Origin: Parus major
Lineage: Eukaryota > Chordata > Aves > Passeriformes > Paridae
Assembly: GCF_001522545.3 (NCBI RefSeq)
Contig: NC_031773.1
Span: forward strand, 26,981,685-27,045,684
DNA: 64,000 bases
Reading direction: 5' to 3'
Shown: piece after piece, positions 27,901 through 39,900 of the stretch
How positions within the stretch are numbered: position 1 is the stretch's first letter
Layout: each line of letters starts with the position of its first letter
Translations under genes and position numbers: made by a program
The notes under the pieces: generated by a model
Databases searched by the model: none
Seen by the model: the letters and a program-made list of their open reading frames with translations, nothing else
What the model was told of the DNA's origin: nothing

Positions 27901-30900
27901 CAGAATGGCTTTTTTTTATTCTATTTTGCTTTGAACAGAGAAGTATTGATTGTTGAACCTGGATATTCTACATCCCATGTTGCTTTTTCATCCAGTGTGT
28001 GGCAGAGCAGTGATCAAAAATGTGTCAGCTATGCTACTGAAGGCAGGAAAAACTTTGTTCTGAGTAAACATCTCTACTACTTTTAATACAGATTCCCACA
28101 TGATTTCATTCACAATATTTATATTATTGTAGAAAGCAATGCTTTGTTGTGCATTCATGTGAGTTTGTTAGTCATTATCTGCTCATTGTGTAAAGAGAAA
28201 TGTACTTAAGACTATCAGTATTAAGACTGTGACTAAATTGCAATCTGATCATAGGAAGAAAACTACTGTCATTTTACTAGAGACAGACACAGTATCTTGC
28301 CAGCAAAAGAGATCCATTTCAGTAAATTACCCTGTGACCTGCCCCCAGTACTCACTTATGTGTTTTCCCAGACTGGTTTCTAGAACAGAAAAACCTATCA
28401 GGTCTACTGGCTATTCTTTTAACCTGCTACAGTATTGCAGTCAGCTATGGTATTCCTCCATCAAAACAGCTTATTTCATCTTCATTGCCACTTTTAAAAA
28501 GATGCTAACAGGTTGCTTACCTGTACAGAGCCACCATTTGAATATGATCCTGCTACATGACATTTTGTTATGCTTACTTCCTCTTGCCATGCTTGGAAAG
28601 TGTGGAGAGATTACATAATGCTAAAATTTGATACCCTTTGATGTACTTCCCCATCCCTTACAGCTGGTCCAGAGATGCCCCCAACCCTGTTTGCAAGACT
28701 GCAAACAAACCATCTATAGATTATTACAGTCTCTAAATAAATTTTGACATTCTTCTTTAACAGTTTTGGGCTCAGCAAAATCTGAGCTAGCAAAATCACT
28801 CTTAAAGAATTGCATTGCACCCCAGAACTTCTCTCTCTAGGTACAGATCTGACAATTAGCACTGATAGGTGATGTGATGATAATTGCAGTAGAGAATAAG
28901 GCCACTTTTCTTATTTCTTGACACATTATATAGTGTATCTCAATATGTTATTTTCATCTCAGCCATCTAACATTTATCAAGCCAAAATTCTTCTGTCTCA
29001 GAGGTAAATAAGTCCTTCCTGCCATTTTCATGGCAGGATGAGCTATCCTCAGGACATTTATACCTAGATATTTCTGAACTGATATTTTGTAACACAGACA
29101 TATAGTATGTCTCACAGGACTGAAGTGATAACTCTGGCATTCTATCAAAGTGCTGTATCTTTAAAAATCTTCTATTTAATTAGATTCTTTTTTAATTTTT
29201 ATTTTTTTTATGTCACTCTTACTACTATTTTTTTCTATGGCAATTGCAAGTTCCAATTCCAAATGAGAACTCTGCATATTTTGGTACATCTTCAATAGTG
29301 AATGAACAGGTGGTGTGTGTGTGTTATCATTGTCAAACACTAATGTCTAACCTTACCTTATGAAAAAAGAAAATATTTATGGAGAAATGATTTGATGATC
29401 TTTAAATGTATTAAAGTTTCATCTTTGCGATTTGTGCCCAGGAACCAGGCAGGTCCTTTCTAAGGTAACGGGCTCCCTCTTGTGGGCGCAGTAATAGACA
29501 CAAATATAAATCATGAGTCCTGCTACCCACTCCGTGTTTTTTAACATTTCTTAAAACGAGTAGAAATCGATCAGAACTGGGCCGCCAATTAACATCTTAA
29601 TTTCTTAAGTGAAAATTACCGTAATTCACTGTATTGGCTGTGGGGTTTTACCATAACTAAGGGAAGAGTGTCCAGCAGTTTACTGAAGTAGCAGTAAATA
29701 GGTCTTAAATGAAGCATGCCACAGTTTTTGCACTGACTTTACTGGCACGTTGTTTTATAAAGCATTTTCATTATCTGAAGCGGGTTTAAAAAAGTCTCTC
29801 ATTACTCCATACTTTAAAAGTGCAGTGGGAATATATTTTTTATCCAGTCTGGCCTTAGATATTTATTTGAGATGGGTTTAAAATCCATGTGATTGGTGGC
29901 AGCTCATTCACAGTCATCACTAGTATCTCTTACTGCTTGGCAAACAACTATGTTTTAACAAACTAAGTTACATCTCTAAGAAGGAAGAACTGACATTGTT
30001 ATGTTTAAAAGACTTCAAATCTGTGCCTTTTGCTGAAAGAAAACTTAAAACTTGTATAGAAGTATATTAATAACTGCCTGCATAGTTTGTCAGAATTTAT
30101 AAGTTATTTTTCACATCATGTTTTTTTACCAGGTTTGCTTTTTGGGGTCAAATCTTACATCTGGTTTTTCTTTTTTAATAGGTGGAAACTCAACAACTGG
30201 GATATTGATTTAACAAAGGAGCGCTACAGTATGGTGGGAGGCAGACTCATTATCAGTAATCCAGAGAAATCAAGGGATGCTGGAAAATACGTCTGTGTCG
30301 TGTCAAATGAGTTTGGAACTGTCAGAAGCAGTGAAGCCACTCTGAGTTTTGGATGTAAGCCATTGTTTATATCAGAATATAGAAAAATTATGATTAGCTA
30401 GGAATGCCCAATGTTTCACACTGCAGTGTATTCTGCTAACGTGTGCTGTATATCTATTATTCTATAAAAACAGCACCTAAGTGTCTTAGTCTGCAGAGAT
30501 TGATACAAAATAACTTTGTAAGCACTTTATATTTAGCATTCAGCTGACATAACATTACAACCTTCCCAGTGAGTTATTGTTGAATTATTAATTGAAAGAC
30601 TCATGGAGCCAGATCTGGAGATAATAATGTCCAGACTCTTTTAAAATCATGGTAGGACCTGAGGGGAAATAGTCACAGATGAAAGACTCAAGTGAGGGCA
30701 TATGGTGATGAGGTGTAGTGCAAACACAACTGCAGGAGGAATGAACAGCACTTGATAGTAAAGTATGCCCCCACTCCTAGGCTACAATGAAAAAAAACCT
30801 TCTGGGGGAAATTTCTATCAGCTTCTGACAGTCAGGAGCTAGTCTTGTGAAGACATATACATGTACATGTACAGAACTGCATATCACCAAATACATGAAT

Positions 30901-33900
30901 TTTTAAAAAGTGATGTACTAAATGAAGAGTAATGCAGAATTTTATGGACTTAAGATAGTGTTTGGGATTTTTGTTTGATTTTGCTTTAAGTTACCTTCTC
31001 CCCAGATATATTTTATCATCAGAAGGCAAAAAAGGGAATCCCCCAAAAAAGGAATCCACTCTAACTGGGGTCCATTCACAAAGCCCTGGGTGCCCTGACA
31101 CTGAGGCTTTGGTGCCCCTTGTCTTTAACCAGTCTCCATAAGTAGAATTCATTTCTTGCTGTGTAAGATCAAACATGTACTGAAAAGTTCAGCTTTCTGA
31201 TAGTTGTGAGAATGTGGGACCACAAATATTAGAGAAAGTCAGAAGCTGTGATGAGCTGGTGCATCAAATCATCATTGATAAGTCTTAGTCTGTATTTACC
31301 TAGTGTATCTTCTAGAAAAAAATTGAAGGCCAGGTTGTTACGTCCTTTTGATGGAGAAAACATCAACACTCCATTTATGGAATATTTATTTATACCTCAA
31401 CCAGGCTTCAGTCGTGTCAGTCCTGAATAGTCAATAGGATAGAAAAATTAAACCAATAAACCTGAAAAAAATAGAACCAAAACAGTCTGAGGCATGTTTC
31501 CAGAGCCTTCCAGTTCACTTGCTGCATGAGCTGAATGTTGATAGTGTACTGAAAAACTATGCTGAACAGAACCCTAATATACAATATTTCAATATGTAAA
31601 CTAAAATAGGGCAAAGAGGTAAGGAATAGTGAAAAGATATCTGAAAGCTGATACATATCTGTTAAAAAAAGCACCTGCTTTCATTCTTCTATATACTGTT
31701 GTATTTCTTCCTTTCTCCTTTTTAATGATCATCTATAAAAACATTTCTTTCTACAATCACTGTTTCTAAAGAACTGAATATAGTTGGTAAAATTATTATA
31801 AAAAATGTCTGATCTTTAGTGTATTTTTTTTCTTTTGCTTATGCATAAACAGACTGAAAAATGTCAACCATCATTTAGAAGAGTTCAAAAGTTTTGACCA
31901 GCTGTAATTTTGTTTTGCTGTTAAGTTTACTGAAATTGTGGAACAAAGCCCACATTCTCTCATATAATTTGTCAATTAGTCCATCTGAGAATACTGTACA
32001 TACTTTATAGATACAGTGCCTTAAAACTCATTAAAATATTTTAAACCTAACTACTCTTAGGGATAAAGTCTGCATCACTTTTTTCCTTTCCCTGGCATTT
32101 ACAATTATGATGACAAAAATAATGTGAAATAAAAATTCATTTGGTAATGACAAATAAGCAAAACTGGCTTTAGGGGTCAACAGGTTTCTATTTGCTATGT
32201 ATTGATGCATTTCTATACTAATTTCTACAGGACTGAAAGTAATGATAATAATAAAATTTGCTGTATTTAAAATCCTTATTCTCCTCCCCTTGCTTTTTTA
32301 AAAACTAGATCTGGATCCCTTTCCACCTGAGGAGCGTTATGAGGTTAAAGTGCGAGAAGGTGTTGGAGCAGTGCTTCTTTGTGAGCCTCCTTACCACTAC
32401 CCAGGTAATTCAGCTAAAAGTGCTTCATTTTCAATGTCTCAAGAGCAAAAGATAAATAAATATTTATTTTTGCAAGTGACCTTTCTATTTACTCAAACAG
32501 TAACTTTTGTGCTGCTTGAGAAGCATCACTTAAGTTAGGTTTCTGTTTTGAATATGTTTGTCGTTGACGATATTTTGCCCATTCATTCCACCTAGTAAAG
32601 TCACCTCAACTTCTATGATCGTGGGCTTCTATTAAAATCATGGAACATCAGAAGCACCCCCAGAGAGTCAGAGATGAGCTTATTTATTCTCTGGAAGTGA
32701 CTTTTTCTCATCATTAGCTACTGAAGAGCTCTGCAGGGATCATACCTGTAATCACAAGCATCTGGAGTTCCATCATGAGATATGAAATCGGCCGTTAGCA
32801 TCTCTTCCACCTTGTAAAATGGAATAATGATTACCTTGTAAAATGGAATAATGATTTAGTTGTCATGCTCACTTTAAGCATTCCAAGAAACTGAAGAAGG
32901 AAGACATATTACTAGTTAAAATATTCTAAGGTTTTGTCTAAATCATAAGACTGGTGAAAATTTCCCAGCTTCTTAGTTGCATAAGGTCAAGACCCAGCTG
33001 CCTCTCCCATCCTATCCCATCCCATCCTGTCTCGTCCCGTCCCATCCCATGCCATCCCATGCCATGCCATGCCATGCCGTGCCATACCATGCCATGCCAT
33101 GCCATCCCATCCCATCCCATCCCATCCCATCCCATCCCATCCCATCCCATCCCATCCCATCCCATCCCATCCCATCCCATCCCATNCATCCCATCCCATC
33201 CCATCCCATCCCATCCCATCCCATCCCATCCCATCCCACTCCAGTTCCTGTGGGATGGCTGTGCCCAGGACAAGGTGTGCACAGGTCCCCAGTAACCTGC
33301 ACTGACAGCAGCAGTGCCCCAGTGTTCAGTGTAGACAGGAATGAGCTGGCTTCTGACACAGTAATATAAATGTAAATCGATATGTAAAAATAAATATACA
33401 CGTAAAGATGTATAAATTTCTCTCACATAGTTGCCTCTCCAAAAAAAAGATCATAACCTAGAAATCAGACTCAAATGATTTATATGCAGACAGTATTCTT
33501 TGGTTTAAGTAGCTGATAGTGTTGGGTTTTAATATTGATTAAAATATTTTCCTCCAGATGACCTCAGTTATCGCTGGCTTCTAAATGAGTTCCCAGTGTT
33601 CATTGCTTTGGATAAACGACGATTTGTGTCACAGACGAATGGCAATCTCTACATTGCAAATGTGGAAGCATCAGATAAGGGCAATTACTCATGTTTTGTG
33701 TCCAGCCCTTCGATAACAAAGAGTGTATTCAGTAAATTTATTCCACTTATTCCGCAATCTGATCGTAAGTATTTATTTGAAATACTATGCAGAGCATTTT
33801 AACTGTTTGTATTATAATTTTCCTAGTTCATACCTACTTTCCTTTCTGTAAGGGGAATTATATGGCAAGTTATAATGGCTATTGCACAATGTTACTTGAT

Positions 33901-36900
33901 ATTTCAGATGCAAAAGTATAAATCATTCCCATCCACAGTGCAAATTTTCTGAAAGAAATCTCCATGGATTAATTCTCAAATTTCTTTCCAAATCACTGAG
34001 AACAGAGTTCTTACTCCCAGAATTCCCATCTCTTTTATGTGATAAGCCCCTGATCTTATCCCAAAATCTTCAATATCTTTTCTAGTCTTGGCATTGGTTC
34101 AGAGGAGTATGGCTGTAAAGCAGAAACTTCATGTAAGTGTTGATGAACAGCTTCAGGATTTACTTTTTTCCCCCCAGAAAATCCCCCATGAAAGAGGATA
34201 ATCCTTTTCCCCTGATGAAACTTCCTATCCAACGGTGGCCTAAGAGCTTTGTGTCTCATGGTCAATCTCCTAAAACACCTCTGTGACTTTGTGTTACTGG
34301 ATTATTTGTCATCATTTCTTCAGGAGAACTGCATGTTTTCCAAATAGGAACCAAATTCCCTTTGCCACTTCAGACTGTCAGTCACTAAATTCTCATGAAT
34401 TGATTATCAATTTTTCATTGACCCTTTTATCTGTACAGTTTTCCATATTACTGATTGGATGCATATAATTTTAAATTAACGATCTTTGACCAAATATTCC
34501 GGTATTCACACTGCCATCTTCATCTAGAGCTGCAAGAGGGTTCCTACAGGGATTGATAGTAGGGAAATCTGATTACATTTACATCCCTGTGCATCATTAA
34601 ACTGCAGATGTGCTTGCTCTAGCTCCTTCATACCCTTACTGAGATAAAATTTAGCTTAAATTCAAAATAATTCAAAATATTTTATCAAGTAAAAAACCCA
34701 TGGAAAACAGACAGGTTTTTGTCTACCCACACACAGAGTCCATCATCATGCTTCAAATGCAAATAGAAATTCTGGAAAAAATGTTAGGATTTGTCATCCA
34801 GAGAAAGATAACTAGTTGCTAAGTAAAACAATTATGCCTTACTAGTAAAAGTTCAGTGCTTAGTCAGACTTTATGAATTGACAGGCTGCTTATTCAGGGT
34901 AAAGAAAAATTTTGTCTGGAATATTAATAAAAGTTTTATTGAATTGTGGAAATTTTAAATAGCTGTATAACTTTCTGACATGCCTTTTCTTAGAATCTTT
35001 TTTTTTTTTTTATATTAGGAGCAAAAGTATATCCTGCTGATATCAAGGTGAAGTTCAAGGACACGTACGCTCTCCTGGGGCAAAATGTCACACTGGAGTG
35101 TTTTGCTCTTGGAAAGTAAGTGTGTTTTAAAGTTATTGTATAGCACGAATTGCTTTCATATTTCAGGGAGTGAAAATATATATTTCATGATCAAATGCTC
35201 TTTTTGTAGTCTGCAATTTAACCGCCAGTTCTTGAACACGCTGATTTGTACTTTACTGTACCTTTTCAAGTCCGGTTCCTGAACTCAGATGGAGTAAATA
35301 CCTTGAACCCTTGCCAGCCTCTGCTGAGATAAGCATGTCTGGTGCAGTTCTTAAAATCTTCAATATTCAGTATGAAGATGAAGGACTTTATGAGTGTGAA
35401 GCTGAAAACTATAAAGGAAAAGATAAACATCAAGCAAGAGTTTATGTACAAGGTAGGAAGAACAATTTTATTCTTGATGATATGTGTTGCTTTACTCATG
35501 TTGGAAATATCTGTTTTCACAGTTGATGTCAGTGTTGATTCATACTATCATACTCACACACTGCTGTTCAAGTTAATAGAGCAGCATCAAAAATCTTGCA
35601 TTAAATGTCAGGCATGATATTTATGTATTAAGTGGAAGATTACTCAGTTTGTCTGGTTATGATAGCTGGTAGATACAGTTTGACAGTTCTGTGTTAACAT
35701 ACGTACATATAATGTAAATTAAATTAATTTTTAGTATTCATAGTGAAAGAACTTCTGGGAATAAAAGACACCATTAGGTTGTTAGGATTTCTTGTTCTCT
35801 CGTTTTGTTTGTGTTTTCTGTCTTAGCTCTCTGTCTTACTAGCTATGCACAGTTCTTTATTCCACCTCTGTCACTTCCCCTTATGCATTTGGTTAAATTA
35901 GGTAACCAATTGCTCATAATGAAATCATCCCAAGTAACTTGGCTTCTTGTCTGAGGTTTATGCCACAAAATATTGACATGAATAGGTCACACATAACATC
36001 TGAACCACCCTCAGAAGATTTATGTCTCTTTCATTGGCTGTACAGAAGATCTTCTGAGTTGGGATCCTCAGTTAAGTGCTAGAACTTCAGTAGGTCAAAC
36101 TCAGAATTAGTGTGGGAAAATTATTACTGCTTATAATAAGTAAAGCTTATAAATTGGTTTGTTTGCTTAGCAAATACAAATATACTGGACTATTTTCAAT
36201 ATTAATTTCATACATATACTCTTTGGACCATGAGAATAATTTCTTGGAGATCCCTTCAGTACATACAGTTTTGCACAATTTCATGTCATTTAACAATCAT
36301 TTTCACAGTGCTACTGAGTAATTTCCACACTGAATAATCTACAGATCAATATATGTGGTAATATCTTATGTCTTCTGTCATTCAGGAACTATTATTTCAA
36401 TTCCATATCTTCTTCTCATAAAAAATAGTTTGAAGCTTTTTTGAATCTATGTTGTAAGACAAAACAGAACAAAAAAATACCTTATTTCTTTTTTGTGCTG
36501 GTGCATTGCTGAGTTATCATTTGAGAGGCCTGTTTAAGTATCATGGAAAAAGCAGTGAAATTAATACAAAATAATGCTAATTAAATATGTATGTGCTATA
36601 TTTACAATGTCTTATGTATTTTATTCTGCAGCTGCTCCTGAGTGGGTAGAACATATCAATGACACAGAAAGGGATATAGGCAGTGACCTGTACTGGCCTT
36701 GTGTAGCTACAGGCAAGCCTATTCCATCAATTAGGTGGCTGAAGAATGGTGCCTCGGTGAGTGTATTGCTGTAGGTAACACAGGCTTAAGTGCTTTGCTC
36801 ATGGAAACAGCTTTTTGAAGCATGCATTATTAAAAGGTTAAAGGAAAATTAATTACAATGGTCCAAATATTTGCTGTTGCGACTTGCATGAGGCATTAAA

Positions 36901-39900
36901 TCTATTTTTAAGGTTGCATCTCAGTATTCTCTTATATCTTCAGGCTATTTAGTATTCAGCTTTGAATTATGAACTTAACTTTTGACCACATGTTTAGGAG
37001 GTGGATATCCCTTTTTCTCCAGGCCTGTTTAAGTAAAATGCTCTTCACTCTGGATAAAAAATGTCCATCAGCTTAATTTTAAAATTAATCCTTTTTACCA
37101 CATTAAACATGAATGTCTTTTTAAAAAGATGTCAAAATAGTCAGACAATGTTATATAGATAGTTATGACAATAAAGATAGTTTTTTAATTATCAGTAGTC
37201 GTTCTATATCCTGTATTTTCTCACATTTATTTCTAGACACAGTGTTGCAAATGTTTAGGTGATGTTTAAAAGACTTTTAAAGAAGTACTGTTTGATAATT
37301 TAATTCTATTACATTGGATATTTGGTTTAGATAAAGTAGATTTGCTGTCCTAGAACCATGGAATCAGAGAATGGTTTGTGTTGGAAGATGCCTTAAAAGT
37401 TGTTTAGTTCCAACCCTCTAGCCATGGGCAAGGGTACCTTTCACCAGCCCTGGTTGCTCAGAACTCCATCCAGCCTGCCCTTGAACAATTCCTGGGATGA
37501 GACATTCACAACTTCTCTGAGAAAAACCTATTCAGGCATTTCAACAGTATATTCAAAGCCTATTGCTTACACTATATGAGAAGCCATTAAAAAAGAAGAG
37601 AATACAAGGGCACAATGCAGCTCTGCATCTGCTGAGCTGTGGTGACCCTTATCTTGGCAAACAAACAAAAAAAAAAACAGTGAGGCAGCTTGGTTTTTGA
37701 CTGTATATCTTAAGAAAAATGTATGATGTTGGAGGGAAAACAGAGATATCACCGTCTCCTATATATATATGGAGGTGGCTTAAACAAGGGAAAAACAATG
37801 TTTTTGTCTAGCTTTGTTAGTTCTTGCAGACAAATAATTTAAGTTACTTGCTGGTCCCCACTGAACTTGGCTTTCACTAACAAAGTCTGCATACTGGATT
37901 GCAGAACACAGTGGGTAAGTCTCCAGTAGTACACCAGATTATGCTGTGTGTTACTATGATAAGATGATTTCCAAATGGAAGATAGCAGAAATATGTTAAT
38001 TGCCTTGAAAATATAATTTGTTTCTAAATCAGATAACTAGTAATTAGGCATTTCATTTAGTGCACAACAAAGATTCCTTGTATAAAATCTGATTAAAACA
38101 TCTTCACATTAAACAGTCAGATAAATGTTTCTTTTAATTTCTCTTTTCAGCTAAGTACTATTCTCTTAATCTTCCACTGCTCCATGCACTCCAATGTACT
38201 TACATACAAGAGTTAAAGCTTTCAGCTTGATTTTTACATAAAAACCAGAATACATTAACATGATCTTTCAAAAACTGATTGATGTCGGTTTGTAATTTAC
38301 AAAATATCCCACATTAACTAGCTATTTTGATTGACTATTTTTTTCTTTTTCTATTAAAACAAAGCAATAAAAAATAATTTGTACTATCTCCCAGAGGAAT
38401 CTCCTGAAAAACTCCCATCTCAGTGGGACTTGATTAGGCTTTTTCCTGTAACAATGATGTAACAACAGAAAGTACTAACCAGTAAGCATGGCATAACAAA
38501 GCTTATGGGCATAAAATTAATTTAATTCCTTGTTTCTTATTTCTGAATCAGTAGTGTTTGCATTGATATGATAACAGGGGACTAGAGAGTAAATTTATCT
38601 ACTGGCCTTTTTCAGAAACTTAAGTATTGAATGACAATGAACCTTTCTTTAAAAGAAGGTGAACCCCCAATGTCACTGAAAAAGGTGGGGGGGAAAAGGA
38701 AAGAATGCGGATGGGTGTGGATTCTTCAGCTCATGTAGTTTATGTTAATATCTTGTCATTTTATCAATTCTGTGTTTTAGTTCCGGAAAGGTGAACTAAG
38801 AATTCAAAGTCTGACCTTTGACGATGCCGGCATGTACCAGTGCATAGCAGAAAACATGCACGGAATTATTTACGCAAATGCTGAACTGAAGATTGTGGGT
38901 CAGTGAGACTATTTCTCCATTTACTATTTCAGGGTTGAGTAAGACAGAAGTAAACATATTTGCAAATACTCTTTGGTAAGAGATTCCTGTGAGGATGAAG
39001 CTAAGGACTCTCACTCAGTCTAGGTGAGGTGGAGTTTATTTGAGCTCTCTAGCTGGTTTTTGACAACTTGAGGAATAAATTTACCAGCTTGTGGGGCATG
39101 TTTTCTGTTTGTATTTATAATACTTGTTCCCTGCTGTTCCTCCTCAGAGGAACTCATAGTGCTGAAGTTATAGGAAGCACACAGAGTTGCAGCCTACATT
39201 TTTAAGCTTGCAAAACTGGTTAAGGAGCATTTTAATTTTTGCTAATCTCAACCCATTGCACAACAGTGCTTCTTTCTACACTGTTCTTCCATTACTATGT
39301 ACTCACTACCAGCTTGGTTTACACAAAATGAGCACTTTTTATATGTGCATTTTCAAAATTCAGCGTTGGATATTCATCAGAGTTTTGCTCTGTACTTCTG
39401 TAATGAAATAATAGCCTTTTTTCCTCAGGCTGTGCACACACTTTCTGGCATGATTAAAGATGCCAAGATGCAAAATAATTAAAAGCTTTTTTTCTTTTAT
39501 TTGGTTTCAAATAAAGAGCAAGTTAATAAGCAGGGATCTGTCTCAGAGACATAAGTGTGGTGCTTATGACAGTCATGTCTCAATATTCTTGTATATCTGA
39601 GAGTGCACCTAAAACCAGCTGGCCAAATAAAACCACAAAGAATAAGGGCACAATTTTAGTTTGTAGAGAGGGTTAAAACCACTGAAAAGTAAACCAAACT
39701 ATTCTTTGGAATTATGATTGAGTGAGCAACTTGTTAAAGAAATTTATCTCCAGGAATCTGAATTTTATTAGGGCTGATCAAAAGGCCTTTTGAAAGGGAG
39801 GAACTTTCAGTGGACTTTGATCTTGTTAGATTAAACTCAGATGAAAGTTCAGAAATCAATAGAAAGAAACCTCTTGTGTAACACAGCACAGAACTATGTA

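Larger units (their letters stand above)
32405..33557 (+). other. CNTN1: CNTN1 intron 4 (1.2 kb)
   Basis: GTAATT donor and CTCCAG acceptor. It holds the 24-base tandem duplication at 32809-32856 and the large (CCCAT)n array at 33003-33239, which makes up about a fifth of the intron. Confidence 0.85.

Noticed and set aside
28229..28618. 129-codon open frame in intron 2
   Set aside because: No domain or splice signals in phase; consistent with chance in AT-rich DNA.
32938..33426. Several open frames of 78-162 codons on both strands across the pentamer array
   Set aside because: A 5-base unit without stop codons opens all frames. The repeated HPIPS and MGWDG peptides are artefacts of the repeat.
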